Source: Verrucomicrobiota bacterium (GTDB taxonomy: Bacteria; Verrucomicrobiota; Verrucomicrobiia; Chthoniobacterales; JAFAMB01). From it: a DNA stretch of 10,092 bases. The position numbers were made by a program, and so were the translations under genes. The DNA is taken from contig JAFAJU010000395.1 in the NCBI GenBank assembly GCA_019236035.1, positions 1-10,092 on the forward strand, in the 5' to 3' direction. Position 1 is the stretch's first letter. Each line of letters opens with the position of its first letter. Of this stretch, positions 1 through 7,424 are shown piece after piece. The notes beneath the pieces are model-generated. The model made no database searches. It was not told where the DNA came from and worked only from the letters and a program-made list of their open reading frames with translations.

Positions 1-210
1 GGCGAGAAGCGCCTCTTCTACGGGCGCGCCTCCGCCGGTCTCAACTGGCGGCGCTACGTCTGCCTTCTGCAGGTCTGCACTCCATTCCTTCACCGTTGTC
101 TACCGCGCAAATTGTTGCGGTGCTATGTAGGCCGCTCTCATCGACCCCTTAGTTAGGCCTTCCTATGCAAGGCTAAATACCGGGTATTGTAGTGCAAGAA
201 GGGAAATATA
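1..210. other. Left edge, no convincing gene
   Basis: I see no gene I can support here. The only open frame reaching the edge in a plausible way runs on the minus strand from a GTG at 93 to base 1 (31 codons, Ala/Glu/Pro-rich). It has an in-frame TAG three codons before the GTG and no visible ribosome binding site. It could be the start of a gene running off the left edge, but it is too short and featureless to call. No tRNA-like fold was seen. Confidence 0.3.
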
Positions 211-233
211 GATAGTGCGCGGTTGCGCATATC
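211..233 (-). terminator. Hairpin 45 bases downstream of cysE, possible weak terminator
   Basis: GATA-G-TGCGC (211-220) pairs with GCGCA-TATC (225-233) around a GGTT loop, giving nine pairs with one bulged G. It lies just beyond the cysE stop in the direction of its transcription. The following minus-strand bases are only modestly T-rich, so an intrinsic terminator is possible but not strong. Confidence 0.35.
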
Positions 234-277
234 ATGGTGACGCGCGACGAAACACTCTCGATGGGAACTGGCTAAAG

Positions 278-1225
278 CTAAATCTCGTAGTTAAGCAGCG
301 GTTCGGCTCCGGCCTCGAGAGGACGCGAGATAGTTCGGTCTCGGTTTTTCTTGGACACGATATTGATCAGAGCTCGCTCGTTTCTGACGAGTGAATCGGG
401 AGGAACGCTTTCCATCAAGAAAACGTTTGCGCCGATCGTTGATCCGAAACCGATCACGGTTTCGCCCCCCAGGATCGTCGCGTTGGGGTAGATCGTCACC
501 CAGTCTTCAACATCCGGATGGCGTTTCCCGCCCTTTTTGATTTTTCCTTGATCGTCCTTTTGGAAGCTGCGGGCGCCCAGCGTGACACCATGATACAGTT
601 TTACATGAGCACCGATACGGCAGGTCTCGCCAATCACCACGCCGGTCCCATGATCGATAAAAAAGTGGCTGCCGATGGCGGCGCCGGGATGAATGTCGAT
701 CCCCGTTCGGCTATGGGCCCATTCGGTCATGATTCTTGGAATGAGAGGTAATTTTTCGCGGTAGAGGATGTGGGCCAGGCGCTGGATCGCAATGGCTTCG
801 ATGCAGGGATAGCTGACGATGATCTCGTCGTAGCTGGCGCTCGCCGGGTCTCCCTCATAGGCGGCTTCAACATCCGTCTGCAAGACTTCGCGGATTGGCT
901 GAAGCTGGTGAATCAGGTGGAAAACGATTTGGTCAGCCCGGCAACGCGGGCACTCGGGCTCCTGCAGACGCAAACTCTTGAATGCTTCCACACGAAGCCG
1001 GTCGACAATGCTCAGGATACGGCCCGAGGTAATCTGTTGGACTTTTTGAGTCGCAATGGGCTCTTCGTCGTGGAATCCCGGAAACAAAATCTGAAGCAGG
1101 TCTTCGCAGATCTGTGTGATAGCCCTCTTGGACGGCAGATTGGCGCCATCGATGTTATTGATTCCACCTATCTCCTCGTAGGATTCCAGGATGTTGGCGA
1201 TAAGCAGTGAAACAGTGTCTTGCAT
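278..1225 (-). CDS. cysE: Serine O-acetyltransferase (CysE/EpsC type)
   Basis: Transfers acetyl from acetyl-CoA to L-serine, giving O-acetylserine, the acceptor that cysteine synthase (CysK) turns into cysteine in the cytoplasm. Numbering from the ATG at 1225 gives 315 residues. The N-terminal ~165 residues are helical with a GDPA motif (Asp126). A left-handed beta-helix of hexapeptide repeats follows, with TGIDIHPGA (Asp177, His179), FIDHGTG (Asp191, His192) and KRHPD (His236), matching the catalytic and substrate-binding positions of the family. The protein is longer than E. coli CysE at the N-terminus, as in many EpsC-type enzymes. It ends in NYEI: a C-terminal isoleucine is the residue known to dock CysE into the CysK active site. 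The frame extends two codons to a TTG at 1231, but the ATG is preferred. No strong Shine-Dalgarno is visible. Confidence 0.95.
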   Translation of the reverse strand: MQDTVSLLIANILESYEEIGGINNIDGANLPSKRAITQICEDLLQILFPGFHDEEPIATQKVQQITSGRILSIVDRLRVEAFKSLRLQEPECPRCRADQIVFHLIHQLQPIREVLQTDVEAAYEGDPASASYDEIIVSYPCIEAIAIQRLAHILYREKLPLIPRIMTEWAHSRTGIDIHPGAAIGSHFFIDHGTGVVIGETCRIGAHVKLYHGVTLGARSFQKDDQGKIKKGGKRHPDVEDWVTIYPNATILGGETVIGFGSTIGANVFLMESVPPDSLVRNERALINIVSKKNRDRTISRPLEAGAEPLLNYEI

Positions 1226-1240
1226 TAGCAACGAACGCTA

Positions 1241-1266
1241 CCCTAGATCAGAACCGGGTTCTAGGG
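1241..1266. repeat. Dyad upstream of cysE
   Basis: CCCTAG (1241-1246) and CTAGGG (1261-1266) form an outer dyad. An inner one, AGAACC (1250-1255) with GGTTCT (1257-1262), overlaps its right half. It sits 16 bases upstream of the cysE ATG, where an operator, a 5'-leader hairpin or a decayed palindromic repeat would all be possible. The sequence does not discriminate between them. Confidence 0.45.
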
Positions 1267-1296
1267 GAGTTCCTAATAAAATGAGCGCGGTAGCCG

Positions 1297-1321
1297 GGTA
1301 GGGTTCCCGCGTGACCCTACC
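1297..1321. repeat. GGTAGGG-type hairpin overlapping the histidine kinase stop
   Basis: GGTAGGGT (1297-1304) pairs perfectly with ACCCTACC (1314-1321) around a 9-base loop. The TAG stop of the minus-strand histidine kinase (1317-1319) lies inside the right arm. The arms share the GGTAGGG end of the long palindrome at 8345-8400, so this may be a short member of the same repeat family. It lacks a T-tract on the minus strand, so a classical intrinsic terminator is not supported. Confidence 0.55.
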
Positions 1322-3965
1322 GAAAGCGGGCGAGAGAAGCCGCCAACTCTTCGATCCGAATGGGCTTGCTCAAATAGTCATCCATGCCGGCCGCGAGGCA
1401 TTTTTCCCGATCGCCTTCCAAAGCGTTGGCCGTCAAGGCGACGATGTGAATTCGCGGCGTTTGCGGGCTGTTGAGATTCCGCTCCCGCTCACGAATCCGA
1501 CGCGACGCTTCGTAGCCTTCCATTTCCGGCATCTGGCAGTCCATCAGAATGAGGTCGTAATGCGTTCCTTCCAACGCGCTGAGAACTTCTGCACCGTTCG
1601 CTGCAGTATGAGCATAATAGCCGAGTTTTTTGAGCTGCAGGAGCACCACCTTTTGGTTCACCGGATTGTCTTCGGCCAATAGTATGCGCAGTGGTCCAGA
1701 TAAGAGAGCCGCCGAAGCGGGCGTTGTACTAGCCCATTTTCCAACCGACGGCGTCTGCTGTGGAAGGCAGCGGCTGCCGAGTATGCGGGTGAGACAGTTA
1801 AGTAACCGGGCCTCCCTAACCGGTTTGGAGAGGCATTCTGAAATGCCGGCTTCCTGCATGGTGTGTGCGTCGAGACGAGAGCCAAGCGATGTGAGGATGA
1901 TTTTTTTCGTGCCTGCAAGTGTGGGATCAGACCGCATAGCCCGGGCGAGCGTCAAACCGTTGATTCCGGGCATTTGCATGTCAAGAATCGCAACGTGGTA
2001 AGGATCCCCGGAAGCCGCGGCGGCTCGGAGCATATCCAATGCATCCTCTGCCGAGGAAGCGTGATCATCGCGCATATTCCATCCTGCGAGCTGATAGTGT
2101 AGTACGAGACCGTTTGTGGCATTGTCGTCCACCACGAGGACATTCACATTAGCAACGCTGTCGAAGCGCGGTTGAGTCACCGTGATAGGCGCTACCGGAC
2201 GCGCCAGTCGAATACTAAACCAAAATTTTGAGCCATGACCCGGTTCGCTCTCCATACCAATATCACCTTGCATCATCTCGACTAAACGTTTGCAAATCGC
2301 CAAGCCGAGGCCGGTACCGCCATATTTGCGCGTAGTGGAGCCGTCGGCCTGAGTGAAAGCCTGGAAAAGCTGCGCTTGTGATTCTGGGGCGATGCCGATG
2401 CCGGTGTCACAAACTTCAAATCGTATCGTTATATGGCTTGCATCCCTGAACTCTTCTGAGACGCGGACCACTACTTCGCCGGTTTCGGTGAATTTAATCG
2501 CGTTGCTCACCAGATTCGTCAGCACTTGGCGGATGCGTCCGGCATCGCCGCGCAGATGAGTGGAAGTGCCAGGCTGAAGAAGACCCACCAGTTCCAGTCC
2601 CTTAGCATGAGCGTTCTCAGCCAGCAGTTCCAGCGTGTCCTCGATGGTCTCACGCAAATCGAAGTCCTCCTGTTCGAATGAGAGTTTGCCTGCTTCGATT
2701 TTCGAAAAATCAAGGATGTCATTGAGGATGGTTAGCAACGACTCGGCGCTAAAGCTGACCGTTCGGGCGAATTCGGCCTGTTCTGGCGCCAACGTGGTGT
2801 CGAGCAGGAGATTAGTCATACCGATGATAGCGTTCATTGGCGTGCGGATTTCATGGCTCATATTGGCCAGGAATTCGGATTTGAGCCGCGTAGACTCCAA
2901 AGCAGTGTCGCGCGCTTCAGCGAGGTCAATTTCCGCCCGTTTGCGCTCAGTGACGTCTTCTACAGTCCCCACGTGGCCGACAAGTTGTCCTTGTTCCGTG
3001 AAGATCGCTTTGGCCCGAGCATGAACCCAGCGCAACTCGCCGGATGTCGTCGTGACGCGGTATTCAGATTCAAAGTCCTGCCCAGCCTGAGCTGCAAGCT
3101 GCCATTGTCGCAAGACGTTCTCGCGGTCTCCCGCATGGAGCGCTTGCTTCCACCCATCACCAAGGCTTTGTTCCAGGGACAGGCCAGAGAGCTCGGTCCA
3201 ACAGTGGTTGGTATAGATGCAATTGCCCCCACTGTCTGTCTGGTAAATCCCGATTGGCGCCGTAGCGCTGAGCTGGCGGAACCGTTCCTCGCTGGCGCCG
3301 AGTTCAGCGGTGCGGATCGCGACCTTCGACTCTATCGCCGTGTTTAGCGTCTCCAGCTCTGCCTGATGTCTGGCCACGTGACGCATTTCGCGCAGGCTCT
3401 GGCGAATAGAAAGGACAAGGAAGATGTCCTCGAATAGCACCCAACCGCCGTGTTCAAGCGCCCGTTCGACACCCACGGCATGCACGCCAAAGACGGATTC
3501 CGGCCAAAAGGCGCCCCTCAGCAAATGGTCTGCTACAACGACGACCGATCCGGTAACCAATACGCGCCAGTCGCGGTAGAACGCCAGAAACGCCAGGGAG
3601 CCGAAAACATGGAAATGGGTTTCTATACGGCCCCCGGTCAGGTGGATGAATAACGCCGAGGTGAACATCTGGCCAACCGCTATCGTATGGCGAGTCAGCG
3701 CCCTACCCGGCATTTTCCAAGCCAGGAACACAGGAAATGAACAGATTACGCCGCCGAGAAAAATGGCCGCCCACACATGCGGGTGAATCTCACTCGTTGT
3801 GCCGGCCCAGGCGAGCGGCGCAATCCACTGCGCGGCAGCAATACCCGCGAGCCATTGAAATACTAACAGGCGAGCGAAGAGCCAGTCGGTATGACGATAA
3901 ATGCTATCCTGTTGTGCGGCAAAGTGTTCGTGCGCACGTTCGTCTATGGAGTCTGATGAGGTCAT
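1317..3965 (-). CDS. Membrane-anchored hybrid sensor histidine kinase (PAS-HisKA-HATPase-REC-REC)
   Basis: A two-component sensor of 882 residues. Residues ~28-190 hold several hydrophobic segments forming a membrane sensor region, with a conserved-looking THFHVF stretch near 116-121 followed by FYRDW. A short coiled coil (~195-225) leads to a PAS domain (~226-342), ending in the typical VEDVTERKRAE linker. The kinase core has the phosphoacceptor in SHEIRTP (His371), the N box (NLVSNAIKF, Asn488), DTGIGI (Asp520) and GGTGLGL (549-555). Two receiver domains follow: the first with VVDDN (613-614), Asp662 in LDMQMPG and Lys714; the second with AEDN, Asp809 in MDCQMP and Lys867. All phosphotransfer residues are intact. 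There is no Hpt or DNA-binding output, so phosphate must pass to a partner elsewhere. The ATG overlaps the TGA of the RedB-like gene (ATGA), indicating translational coupling. The signal sensed is unknown. Confidence 0.95.
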   Translation of the reverse strand: MTSSDSIDERAHEHFAAQQDSIYRHTDWLFARLLVFQWLAGIAAAQWIAPLAWAGTTSEIHPHVWAAIFLGGVICSFPVFLAWKMPGRALTRHTIAVGQMFTSALFIHLTGGRIETHFHVFGSLAFLAFYRDWRVLVTGSVVVVADHLLRGAFWPESVFGVHAVGVERALEHGGWVLFEDIFLVLSIRQSLREMRHVARHQAELETLNTAIESKVAIRTAELGASEERFRQLSATAPIGIYQTDSGGNCIYTNHCWTELSGLSLEQSLGDGWKQALHAGDRENVLRQWQLAAQAGQDFESEYRVTTTSGELRWVHARAKAIFTEQGQLVGHVGTVEDVTERKRAEIDLAEARDTALESTRLKSEFLANMSHEIRTPMNAIIGMTNLLLDTTLAPEQAEFARTVSFSAESLLTILNDILDFSKIEAGKLSFEQEDFDLRETIEDTLELLAENAHAKGLELVGLLQPGTSTHLRGDAGRIRQVLTNLVSNAIKFTETGEVVVRVSEEFRDASHITIRFEVCDTGIGIAPESQAQLFQAFTQADGSTTRKYGGTGLGLAICKRLVEMMQGDIGMESEPGHGSKFWFSIRLARPVAPITVTQPRFDSVANVNVLVVDDNATNGLVLHYQLAGWNMRDDHASSAEDALDMLRAAAASGDPYHVAILDMQMPGINGLTLARAMRSDPTLAGTKKIILTSLGSRLDAHTMQEAGISECLSKPVREARLLNCLTRILGSRCLPQQTPSVGKWASTTPASAALLSGPLRILLAEDNPVNQKVVLLQLKKLGYYAHTAANGAEVLSALEGTHYDLILMDCQMPEMEGYEASRRIRERERNLNSPQTPRIHIVALTANALEGDREKCLAAGMDDYLSKPIRIEELAASLARFR

Positions 3966-4666
3966 CGCAGGCGGGAAACCGATTGGTTATCTCCACATTC
4001 CGAAGCTCGCCGTTCGGTAGCAGCACGTGGCGGCAACGCCTGGGAATTCGGGTCAAAAAGAGGGCATCCGAATACAGGCGTTCGCGTCAGAGTTGCCGTC
4101 CCGCTTCTGGCATAGGACTCGACCGCAGACCGTCCCGGATTGTCCCCGCTATGACCACGTGCGCCCGTGATACCGCCGTGAAATGTTAATTTGCCTGAAG
4201 CATCGTAAACGACCGTGGCGCCAGAAACGGCGGCATGGAAAAGCCGGGTTTCCCGACCTTCAATGTCATTCACCACCCTTACGTCGGGCAATTTCGAGGC
4301 CGAGTACCATAAGTCTGTGTGAGTCCAAGAATCATTTTCTCCGGGTGGCCTGAGGAACACCACATAGGCCAGAAGGCGGCCAGCAGAATGCGCCAGGAGA
4401 CCCGAGAGTTCTTCAAGACTAGCTCGAGAGCATGGGCATTTTGGATGCACAAACATAACAATCGTCGATGTGCCCGGCTCGCGCCGAAGCGCCGAGGATG
4501 AGGGCCATTGCCTGGGTGGGTCACCCTCTTTTCCCGGCGTGGTGGAGTAATGCCAGAGAATGGCCATGCCGACGCACGCCAGCGAAAACCAGAGACCGAA
4601 TCCGATCGCGAGCATCGTCGAGGATGCGCTAAATTTAGCGATCGTATCGCCCTGCCGCCGTCTCAT
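3962..4666 (-). CDS. RedB-like membrane-anchored thioredoxin-fold protein
   Basis: A 234-residue protein starting MRRRQ, with one hydrophobic anchor at ~17-39, so the rest should lie outside the cytoplasmic membrane. The motif HPKCPCSRAS (Cys77, Cys79) follows a beta strand (IVMFV), as in thioredoxin-like folds, but gives a C-x-C-Ser arrangement rather than CxxC. Further conserved-looking stretches are GATVVYDASGKLTFHGGIT and a late FGCPLF with a third cysteine. From memory of the family, proteins labelled RedB in planctomycetes and relatives look like this. A redox or electron-transfer-linked role is inference. The open frame continues upstream to 4885, but that part lacks features and overlaps ligD. 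The ATG at 4666 puts Arg-rich residues just before the anchor. An AGGAGG lies 16 bases upstream, rather far. The gene overlaps the downstream kinase by four bases, and the pair probably works together. Confidence 0.75.
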   Translation of the reverse strand: MRRRQGDTIAKFSASSTMLAIGFGLWFSLACVGMAILWHYSTTPGKEGDPPRQWPSSSALRREPGTSTIVMFVHPKCPCSRASLEELSGLLAHSAGRLLAYVVFLRPPGENDSWTHTDLWYSASKLPDVRVVNDIEGRETRLFHAAVSGATVVYDASGKLTFHGGITGARGHSGDNPGRSAVESYARSGTATLTRTPVFGCPLFDPNSQALPPRAATERRASECGDNQSVSRLR

Positions 4667-4879
4667 TATCCTGGAATATTTGCCTCCTGGTCTGTTTGTA
4701 TCGGCTCTTTTCGCCAGAGATTTAGAATTTTCGTAATAATGGAATAAACTAGAAAGAGGAGCAGGCCTAAGTGCATCGGTTCCGCTTTTGCGTGATTTTT
4801 GCGCGCGAGCAAGCGAAAGTGCCCAGCGAGGAATGAGCGTCCTATCAGACAGCTCGCAAAGATAAAAGCACGGTCTCAT
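4667..4879. promoter_or_regulatory. Divergent intergenic region between the RedB-like gene and ligD
   Basis: The two operons diverge from this 213-base gap, so it must hold promoters for both directions unless they start further away. I could not pick out convincing -35/-10 pairs on either strand. The stretch at 4720-4750 is A/T-rich. An AGGAGG complement (CCTCCT, 4683-4688) lies upstream of the RedB-like ATG. The gap also contains a 20-base fragment of the 53-bp repeat (4784-4803). Confidence 0.4.
4784..4803 (-). repeat. Inverted 20-base fragment of the 53-bp CTAG repeat
   Basis: GCTTTTGCGTGATTTTTGCG is the exact reverse complement of 9575-9594 inside copy B of the 53-bp element, and shares its TCACGCAAAAGC core with copy A (7310-7321). 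The flanks no longer match the rest of the element. It looks like a decayed or truncated copy, inserted opposite to the direction of ligD and 76 bases before its start. Confidence 0.6.
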
Positions 4880-7348
4880 ATGCAAGTCGATGTAGCCGGA
4901 ACTCGCGTCGAGCTAACAAATCTTTCAAAAGTCTTTTATCCGCAGGTGGGTTTCACCAAGGCTCAAGTGATTGACTACTATGCCCGGGTCGCTCCGGCAC
5001 TTCTGCCGCACCTGGAAAATCGGCCGATCAGCCTCAAACGCTATCCAGACGGAGTGACCGGCGAGTACTTTTTCCAGAAACAGGCTCCGCCGCACCGACC
5101 CGACTGGATTAAGACCGTACCGGTTAAGACCGGACGACGCCAAATCGACTATTGCTTGATCAACCAGCTGCCGGATCTGATCTGGGCAAGTAACCTGGCT
5201 AACCTGGAACTACATACCTTCTTACATCGCGCGCCCGAAATCAGTACCCCGACCATGTTGGCGTTTGATCTCGATCCCGGGGAAGGGGTTGACATTCTGC
5301 TCTGCTCTCAAGTTGGGCTTTGGATTCGAGATCTCCTGATGAGCCTGGGAATAACCTGTTTTCCGAAGACCTCCGGATCTAAAGGTCTGCAGCTCTACGT
5401 GCCGCTCAATAGCCCGGTCGACTATGAAGAGACCAAACTTTTCGCTCATGAACTCGCTCGCCGCCTCGAAAAGGAACACCCTGACAAAGTCGTTACCAAG
5501 ATGCGTAAGGAACTTAGGGTTGGGAAAGTATTCGTAGACTGGAGCCAGAACGACGAGCATAAAACCACGGTTTGCGTCTATTCTCTAAGGGCGACCGATC
5601 GACCAACTGTCTCGACGCCGGTGACCTGGGACGAAGTGGACGCAGCTTTGCAAAAGAAAGACTCTAGCCAGTTGGTGTTCACCGCTGCCGCGGTCTTGGA
5701 TCGGGTCGAAAAAAAGGGGGATCTTTTTGCGCCAGTGCTGGCGCTCAGACAACAGATACCGTCTCTCGATGCGCTAGCTGAAGCCAAACCGGGCGACGGA
5801 AAGGGCAACGGGGGCGGAAGCCCAAAGCCAGATCTGCAGTTGTATCGCGAGAAAAGAAATTTTGTCTCCACCAGCGAGCCGGAAGGAAAACCACAGCTGG
5901 GGACGGAACGCAGTTTTGTTGTTCAGAAGCATCGGGCAAGGCGCTTGCACTATGATTTGAGGCTGGAGATGGGTGGCGTCTTGAAGAGCTGGGCGGTCCC
6001 ACAAGGACCGTCGATGGATCCGGCGGTTCGGCGGCTGGCAGTGATGGTGGAGGATCATCCACTGGAATACGCGAGCTTCGAAGGGACGATTCCCAAGGGA
6101 AACTACGGTGCGGGCGAGATGATCATTTGGGATCGTGGAACCTATCGCACAAAAAGCGACATCCTAGAGCAGCTTAACCGCGGCAAAATAGTGGTTGAGC
6201 TCGATGGCAAAAAGCTGCGCGGAGAATTTCACATGGTCAAGATTCGTTCTGCGAAGGGAAACGAATGGCTATTGATCAAGGGAAGAGACCTCCAGGCCAG
6301 TAAGGAAGATATCCTCGCCCAGGATCGTTCGATTCTCACCGGCAAACGAATTGAGGAATACAACAACGCAAACGGCCCGGTCGCAAAACAGCAGGCCGCG
6401 CCGCAAAAACCGTTGTCGGATCTCCACGAGCTCCGCCCCATGTTGGCGAAAAGCGCCGATGCAGCGTTTGACGACCCTGAGTGGATCTTTGAACTCAAGC
6501 TGGATGGGTACCGAGCGATCGCTTTTGTCGATCGGCAAAGCGCCAGGCTCACTTCTCGCCGCGGCACAGATCTAAGCTCGGACTATCCTGCTATTATCGA
6601 GGATCTTATACGTATGCGGGTGGAGGCCGTTCTCGACGGCGAGATTGTGGTGATCGATGAAGCGGGCATTCCCAGGTTCGAGCTGCTGCAAAATTATAAG
6701 ACAGCCCGGCAGGGCCATCTCGTCTATTACGTCTTTGATATTCTGTTCCTCAACGGGCGCGATGTAAGGGCCCAGCCTTTGAGTGAACGCAAAGAAATCC
6801 TCCAGTTTATCCTGAATGCTTCAGACACTGTCCGCTATGCCGACCATGTGTCCGGCGCTGGGATCCAATTCTTTGACCTCGTCAAGAAAATGGGGCTCGA
6901 AGGGATTATCGCCAAGAAAAAGTCCGGCCTTTATCTCAATGGCAAACGGGTTGACCACTGGCTGAAAATCAAGTGCCGGCCGATCGAAGATGCGATCATC
7001 TGTGGTTTCACTGAGAGTCGCGCTAACAAGAATACACTTGGTTCGTTGCTCCTTGGCGTCCAGCAAGACTCAGAGCTCAGGTATGCAGGGCGGGTAGGCA
7101 GTGGCCTCGACAGAGCTTCGGGTCTCATCGCTAAGTTAAGAGAGCGCGCGACCCGAAAATGTCCGTTCAAGACGCCGCCGAAGGCTGATATGCCCATTCA
7201 TTGGGTGAAGCCGGAGCTGGTTTGTTCAGTGGAATTCCATGAGTGGACGAAGGCCGGATTAATGCGAGAAGCGTCATTTGTATCGCTCCGCACGGCTAGC
7301 CCACAAACCTCACGCAAAAGCCAAAAAGATAAGCCCACTGCGGGCTAG
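4880..7348 (+). CDS. ligD: Multifunctional ATP-dependent DNA ligase LigD (POL-PE-LIG)
   Basis: The end-processing and sealing enzyme of bacterial NHEJ, 822 residues from the ATG at 4880. An upstream TTG frame extension to 4799 lacks family features. Domain order: primase-like polymerase (~1-280) with catalytic Asp130 and Asp132 in AFDLDPG, SGSKG (165-169) and Asp220 in VFVDWSQ; 3'-phosphoesterase (~320-470) with His351, His357, Asp359 (KHRARRLHYD) and His393 (EDHPLEY); ATP-dependent ligase (~515-800) with the adenylated Lys540 in ELKLDGYR, motif IV EGIIAKK (674-680) and motif V WLKIK (694-698), then an OB fold ending near SVEFHEWT. All three active sites look intact. The order is that of mycobacterial LigD, not the PE-LIG-POL order of Pseudomonas. 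The last 17 residues (806-822, Lys/Ser/Pro-rich) and the TAG stop are encoded by a 53-bp repeat. Ku follows 76 bases downstream. Confidence 0.97.
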   Translation: MQVDVAGTRVELTNLSKVFYPQVGFTKAQVIDYYARVAPALLPHLENRPISLKRYPDGVTGEYFFQKQAPPHRPDWIKTVPVKTGRRQIDYCLINQLPDLIWASNLANLELHTFLHRAPEISTPTMLAFDLDPGEGVDILLCSQVGLWIRDLLMSLGITCFPKTSGSKGLQLYVPLNSPVDYEETKLFAHELARRLEKEHPDKVVTKMRKELRVGKVFVDWSQNDEHKTTVCVYSLRATDRPTVSTPVTWDEVDAALQKKDSSQLVFTAAAVLDRVEKKGDLFAPVLALRQQIPSLDALAEAKPGDGKGNGGGSPKPDLQLYREKRNFVSTSEPEGKPQLGTERSFVVQKHRARRLHYDLRLEMGGVLKSWAVPQGPSMDPAVRRLAVMVEDHPLEYASFEGTIPKGNYGAGEMIIWDRGTYRTKSDILEQLNRGKIVVELDGKKLRGEFHMVKIRSAKGNEWLLIKGRDLQASKEDILAQDRSILTGKRIEEYNNANGPVAKQQAAPQKPLSDLHELRPMLAKSADAAFDDPEWIFELKLDGYRAIAFVDRQSARLTSRRGTDLSSDYPAIIEDLIRMRVEAVLDGEIVVIDEAGIPRFELLQNYKTARQGHLVYYVFDILFLNGRDVRAQPLSERKEILQFILNASDTVRYADHVSGAGIQFFDLVKKMGLEGIIAKKKSGLYLNGKRVDHWLKIKCRPIEDAIICGFTESRANKNTLGSLLLGVQQDSELRYAGRVGSGLDRASGLIAKLRERATRKCPFKTPPKADMPIHWVKPELVCSVEFHEWTKAGLMREASFVSLRTASPQTSRKSQKDKPTAG
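7296..7348 (+). repeat. 53-bp palindromic repeat, copy A (3' end of ligD)
   Basis: Terminal inverted repeats CTAGCCCACA (7296-7305) and TGCGGGCTAG (7339-7348) match at 9 of 10 positions. The 53-base unit matches copy B (9569-9621) at 43 of 53 positions by my count, without gaps. Its right end supplies the ligD stop codon. As in copy B, the right end is followed by AAAGC and then a hairpin, here GCTCC (7354-7358) with GGAGC (7362-7366), so the unit may be part of a larger mosaic element. No open reading frame of its own and no transposase is nearby. Confidence 0.8.
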
Positions 7349-7424
7349 AAAGCGCTCCGGTGGAGCTAAGCATCGATGGATAAGGCTCTTGCGTAATATA
7401 CTTTTTAGGCGTAGAACGAAGTTT

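Noticed and set aside
1..93. Minus-strand GTG frame running off the left edge
   Set aside because: Only 31 codons, no ribosome binding site, low-complexity composition; left as a possibility, not called.
770..1210. 146-codon plus-strand open frame
   Set aside because: Lies antisense within cysE; no start signal or family resemblance, and the cysE frame carries all expected motifs.
2853..3347. 164-codon plus-strand open frame
   Set aside because: Antisense shadow of the PAS region of the histidine kinase; no recognisable domain.
4799..4879. Longer N-terminus for LigD from a TTG
   Set aside because: Begins inside the repeat fragment, is basic low-complexity sequence, and precedes the family start (MQVDVAGTRVELTNLSKVFYP).
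4667..4885. Longer N-terminus for the RedB-like protein
   Set aside because: Would overlap divergent ligD, and the extra 73 residues show no domain; MRRRQ before the membrane anchor is a better start.
7278..7424. Longer N-terminus for Ku
   Set aside because: Overlaps ligD and the 53-bp repeat in another frame; the family starts at ALRASWSGYLKLSLV.
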